Under the pieces are notes generated by a model. It saw only the letters and a list, made by a program, of their open reading frames with translations, did not search any database and was not told the origin of the DNA. This document shows positions 25,904 to 34,961 of a stretch of DNA of 45,950 nucleotides, piece after piece; the first letter of the stretch is position 1, and each line of letters starts with the position of its first letter. The position numbers and the translations under genes are program-made. Origin of the DNA: Desulfatirhabdium sp964549995 (GTDB lineage Bacteria; Desulfobacterota; Desulfobacteria; Desulfobacterales; Desulfatirhabdiaceae); NCBI GenBank assembly GCA_964549995.1, contig CAZJXF010000014.1, positions 1-45,950 on the forward strand. Reading direction: 5' to 3'.

Positions 25904-27208
25904 ATGACGCACCATACGCAGACGCTCTTGGAACTCAGAAATCGACACGTACCGCAGGGACCGTTCAATGTCACACCGACCTTTATCCGTGAGGCGCGCG
26001 GCGCTGTCATGATCGATGTCGAGGGCCGGGAATACATCGATTTTGCGGGAGGCATCGGTGTGAACAACGTCGGGCATTGCCACCCCAAAGTGGTTCAGGC
26101 CATCCAGGATCAGGCCGGAAAATTCATCCACACCTGTTTTCACATCGCCATGTACGAACCCTATGTCGATTTGGCGGCCAAACTGAACGAGTTGGCACCG
26201 GGTGCCTTCGACAAGATGACCATGTTCGCCAACAGTGGTGCTGAGGCCGTCGAAAACGCCGTCAAGATCGCCCGCTATGCCACGGGACGGCCTGCAGTCA
26301 TCTGTTTTGAAAACGGTTTTCACGGACGCACCCTTCTGACGATGACCCTGACGAGCAAGGTCAAACCCTACAAATTGGGGTTCGGACCCTATGCGCCCGA
26401 AGTGTACCGGATGCCCTACGCCTACTGCTACCGCTGCCCCTTCGGGTTGTCCTACCCTTCCTGCGGGACGGCTTGCGCCGATTCGCTCGAAGACTTTTTC
26501 ATTTCTCATGTCGCAGCCGAGCAGACCGCAGCCGTGATTGCCGAACCGATTCAGGGCGAAGGCGGTTTCGTGACGCCACCGCCGGAATATTTCCCGAAGC
26601 TTCAGGCCATCTGCAACAAATACGGCATCGCCCTGATCATCGATGAAGTGCAGACCGGCATGGGACGCACCGGAAAGCTATTCGCCATCGATCATTGGGG
26701 AGTCGCTCCGGATATCATCACGCTCGCCAAGAGCCTTGGCGGCGGACTTCCCCTGAGTGCGGTCACCGGTCGGGCGGAACTGATGAACAAGCCCCACGTC
26801 GGCGGACTGGGGGGAACATATGCCGGAAACCCCATCGCTTGCAGGGCTGCCTTGGCTGTTCTGGAAGTCCTGATCCAGGACAAGCTGCTCGAAACGGCGG
26901 AGACCCTCGGCCGGAAGGTGCGGGCGAAGCTGAACGACCTGCAGCAGCGGCATGAAATCATCGGCGATGTGCGCGGAAAAGGTCCGATGCTGGCGATGGA
27001 GCTGGTGAAGGACCGTCATACCAAGCAGCCTGCTGCCGACGAAGCCAAGAAACTCGTCAAGCTCTGCTTCGACAAGGGCTTGGTGCTCATTTCCTGCGGC
27101 AATTACGGAAACGTCATCCGGACCCTCATGCCCCTGGTCATCACCGACGAGCAGCTCGAAAAAGGATTTGCCATTCTCGAGGAATCCTTGTTAGAACTTG
27201 AAAAGTGA
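25904..27208 (+). CDS. gabT: 4-aminobutyrate aminotransferase-like class III aminotransferase
   Basis: This 434-residue PLP enzyme of aminotransferase class III shows the expected motifs: NSGAEAVENAVKIARYATGR, ICFENGFHGRTLLTMTLTSK, ALIIDEVQTGMGRTG and the PLP lysine in ITLAKSLGGGLP (Lys276). A cysteine-rich insert (YCYRCPFGLSYPSCGTAC) may bind metal. Family members convert GABA or similar omega-amino acids and 2-oxoglutarate to the semialdehyde and glutamate; exact substrate not certain. The start is supported by AGGAGAAAC. Its stop TGA is the first triplet of a repeat element, and AOR follows. Regulation by the divergent sigma-54 activator is inferred. Confidence 0.9.
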   Translation: MTHHTQTLLELRNRHVPQGPFNVTPTFIREARGAVMIDVEGREYIDFAGGIGVNNVGHCHPKVVQAIQDQAGKFIHTCFHIAMYEPYVDLAAKLNELAPGAFDKMTMFANSGAEAVENAVKIARYATGRPAVICFENGFHGRTLLTMTLTSKVKPYKLGFGPYAPEVYRMPYAYCYRCPFGLSYPSCGTACADSLEDFFISHVAAEQTAAVIAEPIQGEGGFVTPPPEYFPKLQAICNKYGIALIIDEVQTGMGRTGKLFAIDHWGVAPDIITLAKSLGGGLPLSAVTGRAELMNKPHVGGLGGTYAGNPIACRAALAVLEVLIQDKLLETAETLGRKVRAKLNDLQQRHEIIGDVRGKGPMLAMELVKDRHTKQPAADEAKKLVKLCFDKGLVLISCGNYGNVIRTLMPLVITDEQLEKGFAILEESLLELEK

Positions 27209-27310
27209 TGGACGCGCAACAAGTCAGATGCTCTTGTTTAACCCGCCCTCCTGATGGAAGCCCGGCATTGGAAGAAAATCGGTAAGAGGCGATTTTTTGC
27301 GAGCCGACCC
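27206..27310. repeat. Fold-back repeat, short deleted copy at the gabT stop
   Basis: The ends are TGATGGACGCGCAACAAGTC and GATTTTTTGCGAGCCGACCC, diverged. The inner sequence (GATGCTCTTGTTTAACCCGC, then GGAAGCCCGGCATTGGAAGA) corresponds to the two arms of the 23111-23420 element joined after loss of its centre. The TGA of gabT is the first triplet of the element. Confidence 0.7.
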
Positions 27311-27334
27311 TAACGATATGGGAGAGGACTGCTT

Positions 27335-29086
27335 ATGGACGGTTTGTTTCATCGAATTCTCGTGATCGACGCTACCCGACAGACGGTCACCGTCGAGTCT
27401 TTCGGTGAGGCCGATGCCGCAGCTTGGTTGGGCGGAAAAGGCCTCGGCGTTTCCATTCTGCTTGAAAAGAATCCGGCCGGCGTGGATCCGCTTGCACCGG
27501 AAAACCATCTCGTGTTCGCTCTCGGGCCGGTTTCCGACAGCCCCGTCTATGGCTCCTGCCGCTATGCCGTCCTGTCCAAATCTCCATTGACCGGCTTTCT
27601 CGGGCATTCCTATTCGGGCGGACGCATCGCCACCCCCATGAGTCGCACCGGAACCGACGCCATGGTGATCCACGGTCGATCCGAACGACCTGTCTGGATC
27701 GAGATTTCCGATGAGACGGTCCGCTTTCACGATGCCGCCCACCTGTGGGGAAAAGACAGCTTCGAAACCGAAGACGCCGTCAAGGCCGCTCTTCCGGCGG
27801 ATCGGGAATCGGGGGTGGTGACGATCGGTCCTGCTGGTGAGCAGCTGGTTCGCTTTGCCGTGATCGAAAACGATCGGTGGCGATCGGCCGGGCGATCGGG
27901 AATGGGGGCTGTTCTCGGCTCCAAGCGGATCAAGGCCGTTGCCTTTCATGGGGTGCAGGTGCGGCCGTTTGCCGATCCGGATGGCCTCAAATCCTATGGG
28001 CGGGAGACGATGAACCGCTTCAAGGACCATGCGGCCACTGCAGCCTACCGCAACAACGGAACACCGATGATGGTGGCCTTGCTGAACAATGCGGGCGGTT
28101 TCCCGACGCGGTACTGGTCTGCCGGACGATTCGACGGATGGGAAAAAATCGGTGCCGATGCCATGAAGGCGCGCTGCGGGGCCAAACCGAAGGCTTGCCG
28201 CACCTGCTTCATGGCCTGCGGCAAGATGATCGAGGTCACGGAGGGGCGCCACAAAGGATTGCGGCTCGAAGGTCCCGAGTACGAAACCTTGTATGCCTTC
28301 GGTGGCTTGTGCATGATCGATTCCATCGAGGAAATCGCCTGGCTGAACGACCTTTGCGATAGACTCGGCATGGATACGATCAGCTCCGGCAATCTCGTGG
28401 CGCTTGCCATGGAAGCCAGCCGGCAGGGCAGGATCGAGGAGCGGGTCGCCTATGGCAGTGCCGAAGATGCCGGAAGGCTGCTTGTTCACATCGCACGTCG
28501 GGAAGGAATCGGCGCCGTGCTGGCCGAAGGAATCCGCTCGGCGGCCGCTGCCTTCGGCATGTCCGAGCAGGCGATTCACGTGAAGGGCATGGAGCCTGCG
28601 GGATATGATCCGCGATGCCTAAACGGAATGGCCTTGGCCTATGCAGTGAGTGACCGCGGGGCCTGTCATCTGCGAAGTACCTTTTATAAAGCGGAGCTTG
28701 CAGGCATGATTCCCCGGGATCAGGTCGAGGGAAAGGCGGCCCTGTTCGTGGATTTTGAGGACCGATGCACCCTTCACGATTGCCTGGTGACCTGCCGGTT
28801 TTACCGGGATTTCTATACCTGGGAGGAGTTGGCTCGGATCGTTGCCCTATCGACGGGACGGCAGCCCGACAAATCCGAGCTGCAAGCCATCGCCGCCCGG
28901 GTCAGCGATCTGGCCCGAGCCTTCAATGTGCGGGAAGGGTTGACTGCGGCCGATGATACCCTGCCCAAGCGTTTCTTCCAGGAGCCCCTCGAAAATGGGG
29001 ATATTGTCACTACCGAAACCTTCGAACGGTTGAAAGCCGATTACTACCGCCTGCGCGGCTGGAACAGCGACGGGACCCTGCGATGA
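27335..29086 (+). CDS. Aldehyde:ferredoxin oxidoreductase (tungsten/molybdopterin)
   Basis: The 583-residue AOR-family enzyme binds a bis-pterin metal cofactor and one 4Fe-4S cluster. The cluster ligands are C-x2-C-x3-C at Cys288, Cys291 and Cys295 (KACRTCFMACGK), plus a later cysteine in CTLHDCLVTC (478-487). Cofactor-binding stretches SGGRIATPMSRTGTDAM and GRSGMGAVLGSKRIKAVAFH are present. It oxidises aldehydes to acids with ferredoxin as acceptor. Downstream of an aminotransferase that yields a semialdehyde, it may oxidise that product (inference). GGGAGAGG precedes the ATG. Confidence 0.9.
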   Translation: MDGLFHRILVIDATRQTVTVESFGEADAAAWLGGKGLGVSILLEKNPAGVDPLAPENHLVFALGPVSDSPVYGSCRYAVLSKSPLTGFLGHSYSGGRIATPMSRTGTDAMVIHGRSERPVWIEISDETVRFHDAAHLWGKDSFETEDAVKAALPADRESGVVTIGPAGEQLVRFAVIENDRWRSAGRSGMGAVLGSKRIKAVAFHGVQVRPFADPDGLKSYGRETMNRFKDHAATAAYRNNGTPMMVALLNNAGGFPTRYWSAGRFDGWEKIGADAMKARCGAKPKACRTCFMACGKMIEVTEGRHKGLRLEGPEYETLYAFGGLCMIDSIEEIAWLNDLCDRLGMDTISSGNLVALAMEASRQGRIEERVAYGSAEDAGRLLVHIARREGIGAVLAEGIRSAAAAFGMSEQAIHVKGMEPAGYDPRCLNGMALAYAVSDRGACHLRSTFYKAELAGMIPRDQVEGKAALFVDFEDRCTLHDCLVTCRFYRDFYTWEELARIVALSTGRQPDKSELQAIAARVSDLARAFNVREGLTAADDTLPKRFFQEPLENGDIVTTETFERLKADYYRLRGWNSDGTLR

Positions 29087-29160
29087 AACGGACTCTTTTG
29101 AGCTTGACCATCTGGATCGTATGGCTGATTGCCGGGCATGCGGCCAGACTTCAACGATAA
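29083..29160 (+). pseudogene. Remnant 25-codon reading frame cut by a repeat
   Basis: An ATG overlaps the AOR stop by ATGA and reads MKRTLLSLTIWIVWLIAGHA, a hydrophobic start like a signal peptide or membrane anchor. The frame then enters repeat sequence (GGGCATGCGGCCAGACTTCA, also at 25443-25474) and stops at the TAA in the element end. This looks like the start of a former third gene of the gabT-AOR operon truncated by a repeat insertion, but could be chance. Confidence 0.35.
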
Positions 29161-29252
29161 TGGCATCGTAAAAAGTCGCTTCATCCCCTCCTATGCTCAG
29201 GCCCGGAGAGACCCCAAAATCGGGGGTGGAGCGACTTTATGCGAGACCATCA
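29158..29252. repeat. Fold-back repeat, short copy between AOR and epmA
   Basis: The ends are TAATGGCATCGTAAAAAGTC and GACTTTATGCGAGACCATCA, around a right-arm core (TATGCTCAGGCCCGGAGAGA, then ATCGGGGGTGGAGC). The epmA stop codon (complement of 29250-29252) is the terminal TGA of the element. A segment at 29131-29157 is also family sequence. Confidence 0.75.
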
Positions 29253-30170
29253 GGCTTCTTCGGGCGTGAACGCCGTTACGTCGTCGATGGAAACCCGATC
29301 CGCAAACAGCATGGCCAGCCGGTCGATGCCAAGGGCGTTTCCGGTGGCAGGCGGCATGTGGGAGAGGGCTTCCAGAAAAGGTTCCGGCGAAGGATAAGGC
29401 GCTTTTCCGAGGCGGCAGCGGAGGGCGTGCTCCTGCTCGAAGCGCTGCCGCTGTTCGACGGGATCGCAGAGCTCCGAAAAGGCGTTGCACAGCTCAATGC
29501 CTGCGATATAGAGCTCAAAACGTTCGACGACCTTCGGGTCGACCGGGCTTTTTCGGGCAAGCGAACCGCAGGCCGTCGGGTAATCACACAAAAAGACCGG
29601 TTTCCCCTTTCCCAAATTCGGTTCGATCGACAATCCCATCCATTCGTCGAACCTTCCTTCCAAAAGCGCCTTCTCCACGGATACCGGGGTGTAGCGCAAA
29701 AAGGCTTCCGCAACCGTCAGCCGTTCCCAAGGAGACGTCAGATCGATCTCTTGTCCCTGAACCTTCAGCCGGGGCTCACCGAACAGAACCATCGCTACAG
29801 AGCGGATCAGGTCTTCGCATTGGGTCATCATGTGGCGATAGTCTTCGCCTGCCGTGTACCATTCAAGCAGGGTGAATTCCGGCAAATGTTTCGTGCCCCG
29901 CTCTCCTTTGCGCATCACCCGGCAGATCTGAAAAATGCGGTCATAACCGGCGGCCAGAAGCCGTTTCATGCACAGCTCCGGTGAGGCATGCAGAAACCAG
30001 GATTCGGATGCGAAGGTGTCGATGTGGGCTTCGGGGGCTGGAGCGGGAATCCGGATGGGGGTTTCGACTTCCAGATAGCCCGCTTCTTCGAAAAACCGCC
30101 GGATGGCTCGGATCATCCGGCAGCGGATATCGAGCCAGGGGCGGATCGTTGTTTGGCGATAGGATGACAT
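29250..30170 (-). CDS. epmA: EF-P lysine lysyltransferase EpmA (PoxA/GenX)
   Basis: This 306-residue protein is a lysyl-tRNA-synthetase catalytic core without the anticodon domain, the hallmark of EpmA. Class II motif 2 is FQICRVMRKGERGTKHLPEF and motif 3 is GNALGIDRLAMLFADRV; the protein ends right after it. EpmA attaches (R)-beta-lysine to elongation factor P, helping ribosomes at polyproline. The start at 30170 begins the domain and is 35 bp after the ETF-QO gene, but the ribosome binding site is weak. No efp or epmB in the window. The stop lies in a repeat end. Confidence 0.88.
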   Translation of the reverse strand: MSSYRQTTIRPWLDIRCRMIRAIRRFFEEAGYLEVETPIRIPAPAPEAHIDTFASESWFLHASPELCMKRLLAAGYDRIFQICRVMRKGERGTKHLPEFTLLEWYTAGEDYRHMMTQCEDLIRSVAMVLFGEPRLKVQGQEIDLTSPWERLTVAEAFLRYTPVSVEKALLEGRFDEWMGLSIEPNLGKGKPVFLCDYPTACGSLARKSPVDPKVVERFELYIAGIELCNAFSELCDPVEQRQRFEQEHALRCRLGKAPYPSPEPFLEALSHMPPATGNALGIDRLAMLFADRVSIDDVTAFTPEEA

Positions 30171-30205
30171 CGGATATTGATGTGGCAACAGATGGACTGC
30201 CTCTA

Positions 30206-31876
30206 TCAGACCAGCCGGTATTCGGGGCCTTCGCCTCCTTCCGGGCAGGTCCAGGTGATGTTCCCGAAGGGATCTTTGATGTCGCATGTCTTGCAGTGCA
30301 GGCAGTTGGACGGATTGAGCCGAAGTTCCCTGCGGCCGGTTTCCGGATGCTCGTGCATTTCATAGACCTGGGCCGGGCAGAAACGGGTGCAGGGGTTGCC
30401 GTAGCGCTCGGTACAAATGGTTTCGCACAACTTCCGGTCATGGACGATCAGGTGGCAAGGCTGGTCTTCCCGGTGGTGGGTTTTGGACAGATACACTCCG
30501 GTGAGCTTGTCCACCAGGGAAACACCATCGGGGGATACAGGCGGTTCTTCGGAAGGTTTCGGTAGGCGGCTGACCGGTTCGAGTGTCGTCGCATCGGCAT
30601 GCAGCCACATGGGATCCCGAAGGCCTTTTCCGGCGCTGACGTACTGGGCTCCCAGAAAGAGATACCGGACGGGGTTCCGTTTGGCGAGTGCCGCCGTCGT
30701 GTTTCGCCCTACGAAGATGTCGGAACGAAGACGGCTGTTCTCGAAAGCCTTCGGATAGGTGGAAAGACCTCCTTCGGAGGTATCGCCGGATTGCAGCGCC
30801 GCAAAGGCCGCCTCTGCGGCCCACATGCCGGAATACATGGCCGCATGGATGCCTTTGAGGCCCAACACGTCGTGGATGCCGGCGCTCGCACCGATGACAA
30901 GCCCTCCGTTCAGAACAAGCTTCGGGATGGTATAGAAGCCTCCGACCGACACGGTTCGGGCACCCTGTTCGATCACCTTGCCCGAGGCGATGCGCTCTCG
31001 AATGAAGGGATGGGACTTGAAGCGCAGGAGCATTTCATAGGGATCCATCCAAGGCTCGGCATAGCCGAGGGCCGTGAGATACCCGATGCCGATGCGTTTT
31101 TCCCCCATCTCATACAGGAACCCGCCCCCGGCCCGGAAGGGGCCGAGGGGATAGCCCAGAAAATGCATGACATTCGGGCCGCTGGCCGCAAAAACACCCG
31201 GCTCCGGAAGCTCGATGACTTCCTTGATTCCGGTTTCATACACCTGGGGCATGCGGTCGGCCTCGAGTTTCATGCGGACGGCGAGCTCCTTGAAGAGGCT
31301 GCCTCGCGCACCTTCCCCGAAAACCGTCACCTCTGCCGTCAGGTCCGCACCCGGTTCGAAATTCGCCTTGGGCCTGCCTTCCTTGTCGAGTCCTTTGTCT
31401 CCGGTGCGAACGCCGATCACCCGCCCGCCCGCTTCATCGTAAAGGACTTCCTTTCCGGAAAATCCGCAAAATACGTTGATTCCGGCTTCTTCGGCAAGGG
31501 CCCCCAGCCAGCGCGTGAATCGGGAGAGGCTGATGACATAGTTGCCCGCATTGTGCAGGTAGCGGGGCAGAACGGGGGCACAGACGGCCTTGTCGGATGT
31601 CAGATAATAGAGCGCATCCCCGCGAACCACCGCTTCGAAGGGAAAACCGCGGTCCAGAAAATCCGGAAGCAATTCTTTTAAGGCGCAGGGATCCAGGATG
31701 GCGCCGCTGACGGCATGGGCGCCGACCTCGGAGCCTTTTTCGATGACGGCGATTTCCAGCTCACGGCCGTTGGCATCGGCGAGCTGTTTGAGTCGAAGGG
31801 CTCCGGCGAGGCTTGCCGGACCTGCGCCGACAAAGAGAACATCGAATGGGATGGTTTCGCGTTCCGGGTTCATCAT
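30206..31876 (-). CDS. Electron transfer flavoprotein-quinone oxidoreductase
   Basis: The 556-residue flavoprotein has an N-terminal FAD-binding Rossmann motif (DVLFVGAGPASLAGALRL) and the conserved GSEVGAHAVSGAILDP. A C-terminal ferredoxin-like 4Fe-4S domain follows, with cysteines in NPCTRFCPAQVYE and NCLHCKTCDIKDP. It passes electrons from reduced EtfAB to the membrane quinone pool. Its ATG overlaps the etfA stop by 4 bp, so the three form one unit. Confidence 0.93.
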   Translation of the reverse strand: MMNPERETIPFDVLFVGAGPASLAGALRLKQLADANGRELEIAVIEKGSEVGAHAVSGAILDPCALKELLPDFLDRGFPFEAVVRGDALYYLTSDKAVCAPVLPRYLHNAGNYVISLSRFTRWLGALAEEAGINVFCGFSGKEVLYDEAGGRVIGVRTGDKGLDKEGRPKANFEPGADLTAEVTVFGEGARGSLFKELAVRMKLEADRMPQVYETGIKEVIELPEPGVFAASGPNVMHFLGYPLGPFRAGGGFLYEMGEKRIGIGYLTALGYAEPWMDPYEMLLRFKSHPFIRERIASGKVIEQGARTVSVGGFYTIPKLVLNGGLVIGASAGIHDVLGLKGIHAAMYSGMWAAEAAFAALQSGDTSEGGLSTYPKAFENSRLRSDIFVGRNTTAALAKRNPVRYLFLGAQYVSAGKGLRDPMWLHADATTLEPVSRLPKPSEEPPVSPDGVSLVDKLTGVYLSKTHHREDQPCHLIVHDRKLCETICTERYGNPCTRFCPAQVYEMHEHPETGRRELRLNPSNCLHCKTCDIKDPFGNITWTCPEGGEGPEYRLV

Positions 31877-32847
31877 TGCCCTGCCTTCAAGCGTTCAATC
31901 TCTTCGGTCATGGCCGGTACGACTTCAAAGAGATCGCCGACGACGCCGTAATCGGCCTTTGCGAAGATGGGGGCTTCCGGATCCTTGTTGACGGCGACGA
32001 TGACCTTGGAGGTCTGCATACCGGCGAAGTGCTGGATGGCGCCCGAAATGCCGCAGGCAATGTAGAGATTGGGGGATACGACTTTTCCGGTCTGCCCCAC
32101 CTGATCCGATACGGGTCGCCAGCCTTCGTCGACAGCGGACCGGGAGGCTCCCACTGCGGCACCAAGTACATCGGCCAGCTTTTCCAGAACACCGAAGTCC
32201 GGCCCTCCCATACCCCTTCCACCCGAAACGACAATATCCGCCTCGGTCAGTTCCGGTCTTGCGGAGGTTTCCTGCTGAACCTCGTCGATCGACAGTTTCG
32301 ACGTCGGAACCGGCCCTTCATAGCGGATCAGATTGACATCGTTTTTTCGCGCAACGGCCGGGAAAAAATTGGCCCGATTCACGATGATCCGAGGCGCGCC
32401 TTCCAGGACGATGTCGGCTACAATTTTCCCGCCGTACATGGGGCGGGTGAGGACAAGATCGTCGCCTTCCCATCGACTGGCGACACAGTCCATCGCCAGC
32501 GGCGCATCGAGACAGGCGGCGAGACAGGCGGCGAGGTCTCTGCCGGTCGTGGTCGAACCGATCAGAATGTAAGCGGGATGGTTCGTCTGGATGATGTCTG
32601 CGGCGATGGTGCTCCACGTATCCGGCAGATAGGTCGCCAGTTTTGGATCATCGGCCAGAATGAGGGTGTCTGCACCGAATTCGGCGGCTTTTCCTGCGGC
32701 TCCGTCCAGGTGCTCTCCCATGAGGAGCACCTGGAGGCTTCCGCCGATCCGGTCGGTGATTCGTCGTCCTTCGCTGATCGCTTCGATGCTGACCTTACGC
32801 AGATTGCCTTTGGATACTTCACCGATCACCAGTATGGTGTTGGGCAT
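31873..32847 (-). CDS. etfA: Electron transfer flavoprotein subunit alpha
   Basis: The 324-residue protein starts MPNTILVIGEVSKGNLRKVS and carries the FAD-binding C-terminal domain: VVSGGRGMGGPDFGVLEKLA and GQTGKVVSPNLYIACGISGA. It carries electrons from acyl-CoA dehydrogenases or similar enzymes. The start at 32847 is set by CAGGAGGTATA. It overlaps ETF-QO by ATGA; 105 bp separate it from etfB. Confidence 0.93.
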   Translation of the reverse strand: MPNTILVIGEVSKGNLRKVSIEAISEGRRITDRIGGSLQVLLMGEHLDGAAGKAAEFGADTLILADDPKLATYLPDTWSTIAADIIQTNHPAYILIGSTTTGRDLAACLAACLDAPLAMDCVASRWEGDDLVLTRPMYGGKIVADIVLEGAPRIIVNRANFFPAVARKNDVNLIRYEGPVPTSKLSIDEVQQETSARPELTEADIVVSGGRGMGGPDFGVLEKLADVLGAAVGASRSAVDEGWRPVSDQVGQTGKVVSPNLYIACGISGAIQHFAGMQTSKVIVAVNKDPEAPIFAKADYGVVGDLFEVVPAMTEEIERLKAGQ

Positions 32848-32952
32848 GGATATACCTCCTGTCGAAAGACGAACGCTCTGTCGTTCGTCGAATCGTTCAA
32901 TGCGGATGGGCTCGCAACCAGTCGGCGAGCCTTCCATTTTGAAATCCCATTT

Positions 32953-33726
32953 CTAAATCACTTTCGCCTCTTCGTGCAGCAGCCGCACCAGTTCCTTCGC
33001 CTTTTCGGCTGCCGTGGCGCCGGGAATCTGCTTTCCGGCCGTTCGTACCGGCGGGTGCTTCAGTTCAAGAATCCGGAATTTGGGGGCCTTGGGGCTGAGG
33101 CCGAGGTCTGCCAGTTTCACGATGTCGAGGGGCTTTTTCTTGGCCTTCATGACGCCTTGAAGCGAGGCGTAGCGGGGTTCGTTCAGCCCCCGCTGGGTGG
33201 TGATCACGACCGGGAGTTTGGCGCGGATCGTTGCGATGCCGCCTTCGATCGTGCGTTTGCAAACGATCGTATCTCCGTCGATCTGCTGCCCGATTACCAA
33301 CGAGATGCAGGGCATGTCCAACTTGTGGGCGACGGCTGCAGGGACCAGCCAGTTCTCGTCATCCACGGCGCGCTGACCTGCCAGGATGAGATCGGGCTGA
33401 ATTCCGGATACAACCTTTGAAAGAACCTCCGCAATGCCCAAACCGTCCAGACCGGCGCAGGCCGGGTCCTGCACCAGAACGGCCTTGTCCGCTCCCATGG
33501 CGAGTGCGGTGCGGACGGCCTCGACGGCCTTGGCTTCTCCGATGGTGACGATGGTCACCGTCCCGCCCTTGGATTCCCGGACCCGGATGGCTTCCTCGAC
33601 GGCGAATTCGTCATACGGGTTGATGACCCATTTCAAGTCGGCGGTCTTGATGGAACGCTTGTCCGGAGCCGGTTCGACAAGGGAGTCCGTCGATGGGACT
33701 TGTTTTAACAGAACGACAATGTTCAT
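32953..33726 (-). CDS. etfB: Electron transfer flavoprotein subunit beta
   Basis: The 257-residue protein starts MNIVVLLKQVPSTDSLVEPA, the standard EtfB start. It contains KWVINPYDEFAVEEAIRV and VTIVTIGEAKAVEAVRTALA (AMP/FAD-binding region). It forms the soluble electron carrier with EtfA and feeds the adjacent ETF-QO. AAAGGTACC precedes the ATG. Confidence 0.93.
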   Translation of the reverse strand: MNIVVLLKQVPSTDSLVEPAPDKRSIKTADLKWVINPYDEFAVEEAIRVRESKGGTVTIVTIGEAKAVEAVRTALAMGADKAVLVQDPACAGLDGLGIAEVLSKVVSGIQPDLILAGQRAVDDENWLVPAAVAHKLDMPCISLVIGQQIDGDTIVCKRTIEGGIATIRAKLPVVITTQRGLNEPRYASLQGVMKAKKKPLDIVKLADLGLSPKAPKFRILELKHPPVRTAGKQIPGATAAEKAKELVRLLHEEAKVI

Positions 33727-33785
33727 ATCCGGTACCTTTCTGTCTGTTTCTGAATGAAAACCGATGGTGGGTCAAAGGGATACGA

Positions 33786-34961
33786 TCAGGCTCGATCGAC
33801 CGTGCGGTACAGTCTGGGGACCCGTTGACCGATGGACGTCAGAATTTCGTACGATATCGTTTGTTGACGCGCCGCCAGATCGTCTGCTGTGAGGTGCATG
33901 TCCCCCTGGGTTCCAATGAGGACGACCTCGTCGTTGACTGCGGCATCGGGGATGTGACCGATATCGATCATGGTCAGATCCATGCATACCCGGCCGACGA
34001 TGGGTGCCCGCCTGCCTCGGACCAAAACTTCGCCTTTCGAAGAAAGGGAACGGCTCAGACCGTCGGCGTATCCGGCAGCGATTGTGGCGATCCGTGTCGG
34101 TGCAGGGGTCTTGTAGGTTCTGCCGTAGCTGATGGAAAAATCCTTCGGCACGTTCTTGATGTGGACGATCCGGCTTTTCCAGGACAGGGCCGGTTTCAGG
34201 TCTACGTCGGGTCTGCGGGTATCCTCGGAAGGATGGTAGCCGTACAAGGCGATCCCGGCCCGGACCAGATCGAGATGGCTTTCCGGAAGCCGTAGGATGC
34301 CGGCACTGTTGGCTGCGTGCCGGACGGCAAAATGCATCCCCCGTTGCCCCAATGCTTGGATAAAATCCAGAAAACGATGGAGCTGATCCTGAGCGAAATC
34401 CAGGTCCGGATCGTCCGCATTGGCAAAATGGGTGTAGATGCCTTCGGGGACGATCCCCGGCAGATGACAAATGGACTCCACCTCCCGGAGGGCCGCCCCA
34501 CCCAGCTGTTTGCCGAGAGCTGAAAAGCGAACCGGCGCCGGAAGCACCCCAAGCCTTCCCATGCCCGTATCCACCTTGACGTGGATGGTCATGGACCGGC
34601 CGGACAGGCGGGCATGGTCCGACATCATCCGGGCATAGGCGAAGGTACTGACGGACTGGATGAGGTCGTAAGCGGCGATGTCCGGGATGCGCTCGGGTGG
34701 AGGCGGGCCGAAAACGAGAAGAGGATAGGCGATGCCTGCCTGTCGCAGGGCGATGGCCTCGTCGATTCGAGCCACACCGAGCATATCGGCGCCGGCCTCG
34801 ATGGCTTTGGCTGCGACGGCAGCAGCTCCGTGTCCGTAACCGTTCGCTTTTACGACGGCCATGAAGCGAGCGGGCGGGGTGAGGATGGCCTTGAGCTGTC
34901 GAACGTTGTGGGCGATCGCTTCCAGATCGATTTCGGCCCAAATGGAATCGGCGGCGTTCAT
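33786..34961 (-). CDS. alr: Alanine racemase
   Basis: This 391-residue PLP enzyme makes D-alanine for peptidoglycan. The PLP lysine is in FMAVVKANGYGHGAAAVAAK; the catalytic tyrosine region is IAAGYADGLSRSL; the C-terminal domain has APIVGRVCMDLTMIDIGHIP. The ATG at 34961 overlaps the TGA of the fur gene by 4 bp, so it is translationally coupled to a metal regulator, an unusual pairing. Longer frames upstream lie inside fur. Confidence 0.92.
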   Translation of the reverse strand: MNAADSIWAEIDLEAIAHNVRQLKAILTPPARFMAVVKANGYGHGAAAVAAKAIEAGADMLGVARIDEAIALRQAGIAYPLLVFGPPPPERIPDIAAYDLIQSVSTFAYARMMSDHARLSGRSMTIHVKVDTGMGRLGVLPAPVRFSALGKQLGGAALREVESICHLPGIVPEGIYTHFANADDPDLDFAQDQLHRFLDFIQALGQRGMHFAVRHAANSAGILRLPESHLDLVRAGIALYGYHPSEDTRRPDVDLKPALSWKSRIVHIKNVPKDFSISYGRTYKTPAPTRIATIAAGYADGLSRSLSSKGEVLVRGRRAPIVGRVCMDLTMIDIGHIPDAAVNDEVVLIGTQGDMHLTADDLAARQQTISYEILTSIGQRVPRLYRTVDRA

